From Muribaculaceae bacterium (lineage in GTDB: Bacteria > Bacteroidota > Bacteroidia > Bacteroidales > Muribaculaceae): DNA of 36,147 nt. A program made the translations under genes and the position numbers. Location: assembly GCA_023666885.1 (NCBI GenBank), contig JAMPBB010000013.1, forward strand, positions 1 through 36,147, written 5' to 3'. Under the pieces are notes generated by a model. The model worked only from the letters and a program-made list of their open reading frames with translations, was not told the DNA's origin and made no database searches. Shown one piece after another: positions 24,496 through 34,321 of this stretch (the first letter of the stretch is position 1; each line of letters starts with the position of its first letter).

Positions 24496-24996
24496 ATGAT
24501 ACACACATATTCTTTAGCGGGGATACTCCGAAGGGTATCGGCAGCTTTGATTCCGGTAGCTGCGGCAGCCGGACTTGCCTCATGCGATGCCGTATGGGGC
24601 ACATCGCTTGACTATTCAACCGATGGATACGGAAATGGGCTCAATGTAGGCCTCAATCTATATCCGGGTTCCGTATATAATGGGCCTTATTGGTGGAACT
24701 CACCCGGATACATCCCGGGATGGAGCTATTCGCCGGCCATAGCACCTGTAAGACCGGGTATCAGCGTGCGCCCACCGGCATGGGGTGGTGGCGCAACGGG
24801 AAATGTACGGCCTCCGCAGCAGTCAAACAGGCCGGTTCCGTTGCCTGACAACAAGCCTGTAATATCGCCTAACTGGAACACCAATCCCGGTATACAGCTG
24901 CCCGGCAACGGTGCGAAGCCGGGCGAAGGATTCATTCAGTCAAAGCCCACCGCCCCCGGCAGCTCCGGCGGCAGCGGCATGCGTCCGGGCAGGTAG
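24496..24996 (+). CDS. Pro/Gly-rich lipoprotein, function unknown
   Basis: This 166-aa protein from ATG 24496 has a signal peptide with the lipobox GLASC, lipidating Cys30. An in-frame ATG at 24442 would add 18 residues before the basic signal start, so I prefer 24496. The mature part is low-complexity: an aromatic Tyr/Trp/Gly stretch (YNGPYWWNSPGYIPGWSYSP), then Pro/Asn/Gly-rich sequence to the end with no recognisable fold. It is probably a surface or periplasmic lipoprotein. It is transcribed away from the barrel gene and lies about 100 nt upstream of pyrG. GC-rich 3' sequence followed by seven Ts at about 25006-25012 may end its transcript. Similar small aromatic lipoproteins occur in Bacteroidales, but I cannot assign a family. 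Confidence 0.75.
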   Translation: MIHTYSLAGILRRVSAALIPVAAAAGLASCDAVWGTSLDYSTDGYGNGLNVGLNLYPGSVYNGPYWWNSPGYIPGWSYSPAIAPVRPGISVRPPAWGGGATGNVRPPQQSNRPVPLPDNKPVISPNWNTNPGIQLPGNGAKPGEGFIQSKPTAPGSSGGSGMRPGR

Positions 24997-25030
24997 CGGC
25001 AGTTTTTTTACATACTGATAGGACATGAAA

Positions 25031-25061
25031 TTGGGGGAGTGGTGGATTTTCGCTATATTTG
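25031..25061 (+). promoter_or_regulatory. pyrG promoter
   Basis: TTG (25031-25033) is followed after exactly 20 nt by TATATTTG (25054-25061), a full Bacteroidetes promoter. The transcript should begin about 30 nt before the pyrG ATG. The pyrG-yidC pair is presumably read from here. Confidence 0.85.
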
Positions 25062-25069
25062 CGGCTTAA

Positions 25070-26728
<1,659 letters not shown>

Positions 26729-26763
26729 AAATACAAGTATAACAAATCACAAATTCACTGCAA

Positions 26764-28869
26764 ATGGATAAAAACACCATCTTGGGCATGTTGCTCATGG
26801 GAGCCGTGATACTTGGCTTCATGTGGCTCAATCAGCCCTCTGCCGAGGAACGCGCCCGAATGGAGCAGGAAGCCCGCGAAATGGCCGAGGCCGAGGCGGC
26901 TACCGCCACTAATGCTGACAATGTGCTTACGCCTGATTCGGTGAGCGCATCGGAGATAGCCACAATCCGATCCACAGTAAATGAACTCGGTACTGCTGAT
27001 GCCGCTACCGGTATGCGTACTCTGAGCGGAAAAGGTTTCACTATAGATCTTGCCTCGGACGGTGCACTGTCAGGCTCGGTATCGCTCGCTGACGGTACTT
27101 CGGTGTCAGTCACTGACATACTTACTGCCAATTACGGTACGCTGAAGCCCTCGCAGGCTGCTGAGGCTGTCAAGATATTTCGGAAGGGACTTGCCGATGC
27201 CGCCCGCTATCGCGGTTTTGCCGCCTACCTGCATGGCGACTCTGCCACAGTGCGCCTTGCCAATAAGGACATAACCCTTGAAATATCTAATAAGGGTGGT
27301 GCTATAGCGAGCGCCATGCTCAATGATTACAAGACGTATGATTCAATACCGGTAATGCCCATAGCCACTGCCAATGACAGCTACGGGTTCATACTCACTT
27401 CAGCAAGCCAACGGTTTGATACCCGTGAGTTCTACTTCACGCCTATACAGGAAAGCGACACTACCGTGCTGATGAATCTTACACTGGGCGATGGCGCAAG
27501 CTGGGGTATACGCTACACTCTCCCCTCGGAGGGCTATCTGGTGAAGATGGACATAGTGCAGCAAGGTATGCAGAACATCATTCCTACAAGTGTGGCTACG
27601 GTAGATTTCGTTTGGGATCAGCGTATGGACCGCAATGAAGAGGGCATAATGTTCGAGCAGCGGAATTCCGGACTGTATTATATGTATGCCAACGGCGATG
27701 TTGACCACCTCAAAGAATCAGGCGCCGAGCGTAAGGAGATAAACGAACGGCTTAAATGGATAGGATATAAGAACCAATTCTTTTCGGCTGTAATAGTGCC
27801 GGCCACTACGTTTACCACTGCCGAGCTGGACACCGAGGAGCTTGAAGGTAACAAGGAATTTATAAAGCATCTGTCTACCCATGCCACAATGGACTATTCA
27901 TCCATGCATGCTAATCCGGCATCGTTCACCATGTTCCTTGGCCCCAATTCGTATCCCTTGCTGTCTGACTTGCAGAAGACTATAGCTCCCGAGGAGGATC
28001 TGCATCTTACCAAGCTGATACCGCTTGGATGGAGCCTGTTCCGCTGGATAAATACACTGATAGTGATTCCGGTATTCGACTTCCTTGGCCGATACATATC
28101 CAGCTATGGCATAATCATCCTTCTCCTTACCATTTTCATCAAGATTATCCTATTCCCGTTTACTTACAAGAGCTATATGTCACAGGCCAAAATGCGTGTG
28201 CTGGCTCCCGACATCAAGGCCATAAACGAGAAATATCCAGGTAAGGAGAATGCCATGAAGCGCCAGCAGGAAACTATGGCTCTGTATTCAAGAGCCGGTG
28301 CCAGCCCATTCTCCGGCTGTCTGCCCATGCTGCTGCAGATGCCTATACTTATAGCCATGTTCAACTTCTTCCCGTCGGCTATAGAGCTGCGCGGTGAGTC
28401 GTTCCTGTGGGCTAAAGACCTGTCGGCGCCGGATGCCATAGTGAGCTGGAGCGCCAATATCCCGTTCATATCTTCCACGTTCGGCAATCATATAAGTCTT
28501 TTCTGTCTGCTCATGACGGCAGTAAACATCATTTACACCCGCATCAATATGCAGAACCAGGCTTCAAACGATGCCATGCCCGGTATGAAGTGGATGATGT
28601 ATCTGATGCCTCTCATGTTCCTGGTGTTCTTCAATAACTATGCATCGGGATTGAGTTATTACTACTTCCTGTCGCTTCTGATTACCATAGCGCAGACATT
28701 CATATTCCGCCGTGTGGTAAATGAAGAGAAGGTGCGCCAGACCATGCGTGAAAATGCTAAGAAGCCCCGCAAGAAGAGCGGATTTATGGCTCGGCTTGAA
28801 GAAGCCCAGCGTCAGCAGCAGGCCATGCTCCGTGAGCAGGAAAAACAGCGCGCCAAGAAACGCCGCTAA
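26764..28869 (+). CDS. yidC: membrane protein insertase YidC
   Basis: YidC inserts and folds inner-membrane proteins, alone or with SecYEG. This 701-aa copy is long, as in Bacteroidetes. It has an N-terminal transmembrane helix (ILGMLLMGAVILGFMWLNQP), an Ala/Glu-rich linker, and a large periplasmic beta domain to about residue 410. The conserved insertase core near 420-670 has five membrane segments (including YGIIILLLTIFIKIILFPFT and MKWMMYLMPLMFLVFFNNYA). A Lys in FIKIILFPF sits where E. coli has the functional groove Arg366, by my alignment. The C-terminus is strongly basic (QREQEKQRAKKRR-like), fitting ribosome contact. It follows pyrG closely and ends at a hairpin. Confidence 0.97.
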   Translation: MDKNTILGMLLMGAVILGFMWLNQPSAEERARMEQEAREMAEAEAATATNADNVLTPDSVSASEIATIRSTVNELGTADAATGMRTLSGKGFTIDLASDGALSGSVSLADGTSVSVTDILTANYGTLKPSQAAEAVKIFRKGLADAARYRGFAAYLHGDSATVRLANKDITLEISNKGGAIASAMLNDYKTYDSIPVMPIATANDSYGFILTSASQRFDTREFYFTPIQESDTTVLMNLTLGDGASWGIRYTLPSEGYLVKMDIVQQGMQNIIPTSVATVDFVWDQRMDRNEEGIMFEQRNSGLYYMYANGDVDHLKESGAERKEINERLKWIGYKNQFFSAVIVPATTFTTAELDTEELEGNKEFIKHLSTHATMDYSSMHANPASFTMFLGPNSYPLLSDLQKTIAPEEDLHLTKLIPLGWSLFRWINTLIVIPVFDFLGRYISSYGIIILLLTIFIKIILFPFTYKSYMSQAKMRVLAPDIKAINEKYPGKENAMKRQQETMALYSRAGASPFSGCLPMLLQMPILIAMFNFFPSAIELRGESFLWAKDLSAPDAIVSWSANIPFISSTFGNHISLFCLLMTAVNIIYTRINMQNQASNDAMPGMKWMMYLMPLMFLVFFNNYASGLSYYYFLSLLITIAQTFIFRRVVNEEKVRQTMRENAKKPRKKSGFMARLEEAQRQQQAMLREQEKQRAKKRR

Positions 28870-28893
28870 TCTATAATAGTTGTAATATACAGT

Positions 28894-28922
28894 GAGGCAG
28901 CTCCTAATACAGGAGCTTCCTC
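28894..28922 (+). terminator. terminator after yidC
   Basis: GAGGCAGCTCC and GGAGCTTCCTC form an 11-position stem with one mismatch and a TAATACA loop, 24 nt past the yidC stop. It is followed by TATTATATAATA rather than a pure T-tract. Confidence 0.75.
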
Positions 28923-28962
28923 TATTATATAATAGGTGTACGAGGAACGTATGGCATATAGA

Positions 28963-28994
28963 AACGCCCTGAAGCCAGATGGCCGCAGGGCGTT
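28963..28994 (-). terminator. terminator after the M13 peptidase gene
   Basis: AACGCCCTG and CAGGGCGTT form a perfect 9-bp stem, and the 14-nt loop contains GCC and GGC that can extend it. On the minus strand it begins 22 nt past the peptidase stop and is followed by TCTATATG. It lies tail to tail with the yidC terminator. Confidence 0.8.
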
Positions 28995-29016
28995 GGATAT
29001 TTTGGGGATATTGATG

Positions 29017-31056
29017 CTACCAGATTATTACACGCTCGCTTTCGGGGCGGAACATGGGCTGACCTTCAGTTATGGAGAATGCCTCAAAGAAGGGTGCCAG
29101 ATTACGCAGAGTTACGTTCACGCGGTTTTTACCGAGTGAGTGTACGTCGCCGGAAGTGAGTGAGCGGATCTCCTCATCACGTATGTTCTGCCCCCAAAGG
29201 TTGGCATAGTTGAGGTAGAATACCTGCATGGGTGTGAATCCTTCAATGGTTTCGGTGGCTACGTCCACGCCTTTCTTCTTCTGTGAGTCAAGGAACGCCG
29301 TCATGGCTACACGCAGACCGCCCTGATCGGCTATGTTCTCGCCCATAGTGTAGGTGCCGTTGGCATGCAGGCCGGGCAGTACTTCTACGGCATCGAACTG
29401 TGCTCCGAGGCCTTTGGTCATTTCGGTGAACTTTTCTAAATCCTCAGGCTGCCACCAGTTGGTCATATTTCCTTTCGCGTCAAAGTTACGCCCCTGATCG
29501 TCAAAACCGTGAGTCATTTCATGGCCTATCACCACACCTATGCCACCGTAGTTTTCGGCATCGCTTGCCTCGGGGTCAAAGAAGGGAGCCTGAAGTATGG
29601 CAGCGGGAAATACTATCTCGTTTGCCATGGGGTTGTAATAGGCGTTTACGGTCTGAGGTGTCATGCCCCATTCGGTGCGATCCACCGGCTTGCCCCACTT
29701 GCTGTACGTTTCACGCTGATGCCACATTGATACATTGTGCATGTTTTCATAATAGGATAGAGCCGGGTCTATTTCCATTGTGGAGTAATCCTTCCACTTG
29801 TCAGGATAGCCTATCTTCACGGTGAAGGCGTTGAGCTTTTCAAGTGCTTTAAGCTTGGTGTCATCGCTCATCCAGTCAAGGTGAATTATGTGCTTGCCTA
29901 ATGCCGTGCGCAGATTTTCCACTAATCCTATCATGTATTCCTTGGAGGACTGGGGGAAGTACTTCTCTACGTAGAGCTGGCCTACGGCTTCGCCCATAGC
30001 ACCTTCGGTGGCGCCGAGAGCGCGTTTCCAACGGGGACGCTGCTGCTGCACACCGCTCATGACCTTGCTGAATTCAAAAGAAGCATTCGTGAAGTCATCG
30101 CTGAGCGCTCCGGCGGCTTGACTTACGTATTTCCAAAGATAATAGTCCTTTATCTCGCGGTCAGTGAGTGAGGCCATGAGGTCGTTGGCCTGCTTTACCG
30201 TATTGATTTCGGTTACTATCACGCTTTCAGGTGAGGGGATGCCCATGGTTTCAATGAAGAAGCGATCCCAGTTTACGGCAGGATACATTTCCTTGAGCTG
30301 CGCAAATGTGCGTGGATTGTACATGGCCGGGATGTTGCGGCTCTGTTCGCGGGTCCATGTGGAGTCAGCTAAGGCAGTCTCGATCTTCATCACGTTGGCC
30401 ATTATGCGGTTTGCATCCTTTTTCTTGTAGCCGGCATTCATCATCTGCTTTACTATAAGCTTCTTGTATGCCTCGCGTACTTCCTTGTTGCGTTTATCGT
30501 TGGCCAGATAGTAGTCACGGTCGCCAAGTCCTAAGCCGCCTCCGCTCACGTACATTGCATATACGTTACTGTTGGCCAGATCTTCCATGGGACCGGCTGA
30601 GAAGAATGGGCTGGCATAGTTGCCGTGCAGCCACAGGAAGAGGTCCTCCATCTGTTCGTGGGGAGTGGTTTCGATGCGTTTGAGGTCAGCTAAAATGGGC
30701 TTTGCACCTTCAGCATTACGGCGTGCAGAATCCATGGCCTGATTGTAGATGGTGGAAACCTTGAATGCCACAGTACCGGGAGCCGGATTGGTAGCACCGA
30801 GGTTGAGCACTATCTGTTTTACGCGGGCTTCGCTGGAGTCGCTGAGGATGTTGAACTTGCCGTAGCGGGCATGCTCGGCGGTAAGGGGGTGCTCGTTCAT
30901 CCAACGCTGATTGACATGGCCGTAGAAGTCGGTTCCGGCAGGTATGGCCGTATCAATCTGTTTCGGATCCAAGCTTTTCAAATGCTCGTTTGCGGCTGAA
31001 GCCGACAGGGCGACGGCTGATGCCGCCAGTACGAGCGCAAGATTAAGTAATTTCAT
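29017..31056 (-). CDS. exported M13-family (neprilysin-like) zinc endopeptidase
   Basis: This 679-aa protein is a neprilysin/PepO-type peptidase that trims oligopeptides, probably in the periplasm. It has a cleavable signal peptide ending near ALSASAA and no lipobox. The N-terminal M13 helical domain covers about residues 35-430. The catalytic domain contains VNAYYNPMANEIVFPA, which binds substrate backbone in the family, and the zincin motif HEMTH at residues 512-516, with third ligand Glu in GENIADQGGL. The C-terminus ends RPESERVIIW, matching the conserved terminal Trp of M13 enzymes but without the usual Cys. It is the last gene of a purC-ubiE-peptidase operon, starting 14 nt after the ubiE stop. 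Confidence 0.95.
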   Translation of the reverse strand: MKLLNLALVLAASAVALSASAANEHLKSLDPKQIDTAIPAGTDFYGHVNQRWMNEHPLTAEHARYGKFNILSDSSEARVKQIVLNLGATNPAPGTVAFKVSTIYNQAMDSARRNAEGAKPILADLKRIETTPHEQMEDLFLWLHGNYASPFFSAGPMEDLANSNVYAMYVSGGGLGLGDRDYYLANDKRNKEVREAYKKLIVKQMMNAGYKKKDANRIMANVMKIETALADSTWTREQSRNIPAMYNPRTFAQLKEMYPAVNWDRFFIETMGIPSPESVIVTEINTVKQANDLMASLTDREIKDYYLWKYVSQAAGALSDDFTNASFEFSKVMSGVQQQRPRWKRALGATEGAMGEAVGQLYVEKYFPQSSKEYMIGLVENLRTALGKHIIHLDWMSDDTKLKALEKLNAFTVKIGYPDKWKDYSTMEIDPALSYYENMHNVSMWHQRETYSKWGKPVDRTEWGMTPQTVNAYYNPMANEIVFPAAILQAPFFDPEASDAENYGGIGVVIGHEMTHGFDDQGRNFDAKGNMTNWWQPEDLEKFTEMTKGLGAQFDAVEVLPGLHANGTYTMGENIADQGGLRVAMTAFLDSQKKKGVDVATETIEGFTPMQVFYLNYANLWGQNIRDEEIRSLTSGDVHSLGKNRVNVTLRNLAPFFEAFSITEGQPMFRPESERVIIW

Positions 31057-31070
31057 AATATAGGGATGAT

Positions 31071-31802
31071 TTATTTGTATGCGGTATATATGGTGCAGGT
31101 ACCGAATGTAAGCGGGCGGTACTCGGCACGCACAAATCCGGCGCGGCGCATAAGGGCTGTCATCTCTTCACCTTGAGCCACGGCGGCTATGCTTTCCGGC
31201 AGATAAGAGTAGGCTCTGACATCATGTGATACCAGCCGGCCAATGGCCGGTATGAGTGTGCGTGTGTACAGCCTGTATAATGGGCTTACGATAGCCGACC
31301 GGGGGGTGGACAGTTCGATTATCATAGCCATCCCGCCGGGGCGTAGTACGCGTAGCATCTCACGGTAGCCGGCTTCAAGATTTTCAAAGTTGCGCACACC
31401 GTATGCTGCCGTCACGCATCGGAACGAATTGTCGGCAAAGGGCAGCGACAGGCAGTCGGCCACCTGAAAGTCTATGCGCGAATCCATGCCGGCCTCATGT
31501 ACCTTGCGGCGCCCTATCTCAATCATGCCTTCTGACAGGTCCACTCCTGTTATATGTGCGGCCTGTGTGCGGCGTGCCATGAGCAGTGCCAGATCGCCGG
31601 TACCGGTGGCTATATCCAGTATGCTGTCAGCATCGGAGGGGAGCATGTCCACGGCTTTACGACGCCATATACGGTCAATCCCGAAGGTCATGGCCCGGTT
31701 CATGAAGTCGTATGCCGGGGCTATGTTGTCGAACATGTCACGCACCTGCTCGCTTTTGGGGCGCGTGTCGCCTGCGTAAGGGTTTATCTTCTCGCAGTTC
31801 AC
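31071..31802 (-). CDS. ubiE: demethylmenaquinone methyltransferase
   Basis: This 243-aa class I SAM-dependent methyltransferase carries out the last step of menaquinone synthesis, methylating demethylmenaquinone; in an anaerobic Bacteroidales the ubiquinone role does not apply, so menG is the more apt name. The SAM-binding motif [10 protein letters not shown] is at residues 61-70. Family signatures follow: [20 protein letters not shown] and the C-terminal [11 protein letters not shown]. The start is GTG and overlaps the purC stop by four bases (GTGA, 31799-31802), indicating translational coupling. The peptidase gene follows after 14 nt. Confidence 0.95.
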   Translation of the reverse strand: MNCEKINPYAGDTRPKSEQVRDMFDNIAPAYDFMNRAMTFGIDRIWRRKAVDMLPSDADSILDIATGTGDLALLMARRTQAAHITGVDLSEGMIEIGRRKVHEAGMDSRIDFQVADCLSLPFADNSFRCVTAAYGVRNFENLEAGYREMLRVLRPGGMAMIIELSTPRSAIVSPLYRLYTRTLIPAIGRLVSHDVRAYSYLPESIAAVAQGEEMTALMRRAGFVRAEYRPLTFGTCTIYTAYK

Positions 31803-32758
31803 TTTTTGAGGTTCTGGATGCAGTCAAGCACGTTGACGGCTATGCGGTCAGTGAGGTTGGCTTCATCGGCCTTGACAAAGGGCTGACCGGTGATGTGCTC
31901 ATACAGCTCTATGTAGCGCTCGGAAACGGAGCGTACAAAGTCATCGGTCATCTCCGGTACCTGCTGACCCTCACGCCCCATGAATCCGTGGTCAATGAGC
32001 CACTGGCGTACAAACTCTTTTGACAGCTGACGCTGGGGCTCGCCCTTTTCAAAGCGCTCCTCGTAGCCTTCCGAGTAGAAGTAGCGGCTTGAATCGGGAG
32101 TATGTATCTCATCTATCAGGTAAACCTTGCCGTCATATTTGCCAAACTCATACTTCGTGTCAACGAGTATAAGCCCCTTTTCAGCGGCCATCTCAGTGCC
32201 GCGTTTGAACAGGCGGCGTGTATAGTCCTCCATTACGGCGTAGTCCTCGGCGCTGACTATGCCTTGTGCTATGATTTCTTCACGCGATATGTTTTCATCA
32301 TGTCCGGCATCGGCCTTGGTGGTGGGGGTGATGATAGGCTCGGGGAACTGCTGGTTCTCGCGCATACCATCAGGGAGCTTCACTCCGCACAGCTCGCGGC
32401 ATCCGGCCTGATATTCGCGCCATGCGCTGCCTGTAAGATAACCGCGAATTATCATCTCCACGCGGAAGCCTTCGCATTTCAGGCCTACGGTGGCCATGGG
32501 GTCAGGCGTGGCAAGGCGCCAGTTGGGCACTATATCAGCGGTCGATTCCAGGAAGTAAGTGGCTATCTGATTAAGAACCTGTCCTTTGTAAGGGATTCCC
32601 TTAGGAAGAACCACGTCAAATGCCGATATGCGGTCGGTGGCTATCATTACCAGAATGTCATCTGAAAGGGTGTACACGTCACGAACCTTGCCGTGATATA
32701 CTCCGGTCTGGCCGGGGAAATTGTAGTCAGTGGAAAGAAGTGTGGATGCCATGAGCAT
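31799..32758 (-). CDS. purC: phosphoribosylaminoimidazole-succinocarboxamide synthase (SAICAR synthetase)
   Basis: PurC joins aspartate to CAIR using ATP in purine biosynthesis. The 319-aa length is of the larger PurC type, similar to the yeast-like form. GKVRDVY near residues 23-29 is the nucleotide-binding start of the family, followed by [35 protein letters not shown] and [20 protein letters not shown] are further family signatures. ATG occurs at 32758 and again at 32752 (MASTLL); either may be the true start. It leads the operon with ubiE and the M13 peptidase and has a clear promoter. Confidence 0.96.
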   Translation of the reverse strand: MLMASTLLSTDYNFPGQTGVYHGKVRDVYTLSDDILVMIATDRISAFDVVLPKGIPYKGQVLNQIATYFLESTADIVPNWRLATPDPMATVGLKCEGFRVEMIIRGYLTGSAWREYQAGCRELCGVKLPDGMRENQQFPEPIITPTTKADAGHDENISREEIIAQGIVSAEDYAVMEDYTRRLFKRGTEMAAEKGLILVDTKYEFGKYDGKVYLIDEIHTPDSSRYFYSEGYEERFEKGEPQRQLSKEFVRQWLIDHGFMGREGQQVPEMTDDFVRSVSERYIELYEHITGQPFVKADEANLTDRIAVNVLDCIQNLKK

Positions 32759-32781
32759 TTAATACTGGTTAAAATATACTG

Positions 32782-32811
32782 CAAAGGTACAACTATTTGG
32801 CGTCATGGCAA
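32782..32811 (-). promoter_or_regulatory. purC operon promoter
   Basis: On the minus strand TTG (32811-32809, within TTTTTG) is followed after 19 nt by TACCTTTG (32789-32782). Transcription should start about 17-20 nt before the purC ATG. The -33 box lies inside the U-tract of the asnS terminator. Confidence 0.85.
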
Positions 32812-32849
32812 AAAGAAAAAGCCATCCACACATATCAGTGCGGACGGCT
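32811..32849 (-). terminator. intrinsic terminator after asnS
   Basis: On the minus strand AGCCGTCCGCAC, loop TGATAT and GTGTGGATGGCT form a 12-bp stem with two G-U pairs (32849-32820), followed by TTTTCTTTT. It starts 37 nt past the asnS stop and is a textbook intrinsic terminator. Confidence 0.9.
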
Positions 32850-32886
32850 CGTATACGGGAGGCACATGGCGTGATGTGCCGGAGTG

Positions 32887-34275
32887 TCAGAATTCGGCGT
32901 TGCCGGGAGTGCGGGGGAAGGGTATCACGTCACGGATATTGGTCATGCCGGTCACAAACAGGACCAGACGCTCGAACCCGAGGCCGAATCCGGCGTGAGG
33001 TACTGTGCCGTAGCGGCGAGTGTCAAGATACCACCACATATCCTTCATGGGGATATTCATTTCCTCTATTCGCTTGAGCAGCTTATCATAGTCAGCCTCG
33101 CGCTCGGAGCCGCCTATTATCTCACCTATCTGCGGGAACAGAACGTCCATAGCGCGTACGGTACGGCCGTCATCGTTGAGCTTCATATAGAAGGCCTTTA
33201 TGTCCTTGGGATAGTCAGTGAGTATTACCGGCTTCTTAAAGTGCTCTTCTACCAGATAGCGTTCGTGCTCGCTCTGGAGGTCGGCACCCCAGTAGACGGG
33301 GAACTCGAATTTTTTGCCCGACTCTTCAAGTATCTTGATGCCTTCAGTATAGGGGAGGCGTATAAAATCATTTTCCACCACAAACTTCAGGCGATCCACG
33401 AGATTCTTGTCGTACATCTGCGCCAGGAAGTCAATGTCGTCACGGCAGTTATCCAAAGCGTAGTTGATACAGTACTTTATGAAGTCCTCAGCCAGATCCA
33501 TATTGTCGGCTATGTCATAGAATGCCACCTCAGGCTCTATCATCCAGAACTCCGACAGGTGTCGGGGAGTGTTGGAGTTTTCGGCTCGGAATGTTGGTCC
33601 GAAAGTGTATATGGCTCCCAATGCAGTGGCTCCGAGTTCGCCTTCGAGCTGTCCGCTTACGGTAAGGGCTGTGGGCTTGCCGAAGAAATCAGCTGAGAAG
33701 TCCACGGTGCCTTCATCCGTGCGGGGCAGATTGTTGAGGTCAAGTGTGGTTACTTGGAACATGGCACCTGCACCCTCACAGTCGCTGGCTGTGATGAGCG
33801 GGGTGTTCAGATAGAAGAAGCCGCGCTCGTTGAAGAACTTGTGTATGGCAAATGCCAAAGTGCTGCGTACGCGGAGCACGGCGCCAAATGTGTTGGTGCG
33901 GGGGCGCAGATGGGCTTTCTCGCGCAGAAATTCTAATGTGTGGCCTTTTTTCTGAAGCGGATAGCTTTCAGGGTCGGCTGTACCGAACACTTTGAGCGTT
34001 TCGGCCTGTATCTCGCAAGTCTGCCCTTTGCCCATCGATTCCACCAGCTGGCCCGTAACGTGTATGCTCGAGCCGGTGGTTACGGGACGGAGCTCATCAT
34101 CGGTAAACCGTGACATATCCAGTACTATCTGGATGTTCTTGATGGTAGAGCCGTCATTGAGGGCCACGAACTGGACGTGCTTGTTGCCACGCCGGGTACG
34201 TACCCATCCCATTACGCTGACCTCGCGGCCTATCATTTCAGGGCTGAAGAGGTCAATTATCTTAGTGCGTTTCAT
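32887..34275 (-). CDS. asnS: asparagine--tRNA ligase
   Basis: AsnRS charges tRNA-Asn with asparagine. This 462-aa class IIb synthetase has an N-terminal OB-fold anticodon-binding domain ([20 protein letters not shown]) at about 18-110, and a catalytic domain with motif 2 ([20 protein letters not shown]) and motif 3 ([15 protein letters not shown]). The C-terminal [13 protein letters not shown] is typical of AsnRS rather than AspRS. Its start is 46 nt after the pseudouridine synthase stop without an obvious promoter or terminator between, so the two are probably co-transcribed. The presence of asnS means Asn-tRNA can be made directly, without amidation of Asp-tRNA. Confidence 0.97.
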   Translation of the reverse strand: MKRTKIIDLFSPEMIGREVSVMGWVRTRRGNKHVQFVALNDGSTIKNIQIVLDMSRFTDDELRPVTTGSSIHVTGQLVESMGKGQTCEIQAETLKVFGTADPESYPLQKKGHTLEFLREKAHLRPRTNTFGAVLRVRSTLAFAIHKFFNERGFFYLNTPLITASDCEGAGAMFQVTTLDLNNLPRTDEGTVDFSADFFGKPTALTVSGQLEGELGATALGAIYTFGPTFRAENSNTPRHLSEFWMIEPEVAFYDIADNMDLAEDFIKYCINYALDNCRDDIDFLAQMYDKNLVDRLKFVVENDFIRLPYTEGIKILEESGKKFEFPVYWGADLQSEHERYLVEEHFKKPVILTDYPKDIKAFYMKLNDDGRTVRAMDVLFPQIGEIIGGSEREADYDKLLKRIEEMNIPMKDMWWYLDTRRYGTVPHAGFGLGFERLVLFVTGMTNIRDVIPFPRTPGNAEF

Positions 34276-34321
34276 TATTACTCTGTATAGTTTTGTTTAG
34301 AGGTTATTAAACGCCCACATC

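Noticed and set aside
21472-24996. A polysaccharide-utilisation locus of susC/susD type
   Set aside because: The barrel protein has no SusD neighbour, no hybrid two-component or ECF sigma regulator is present, and the neighbouring lipoprotein is low-complexity, not SusD-like.
32884-33696. 270-aa open frame on the plus strand opposite asnS
   Set aside because: It lies entirely antisense to a clearly real gene, has no family resemblance and starts inside the asnS 3' end. It is a shadow frame of biased codon use.
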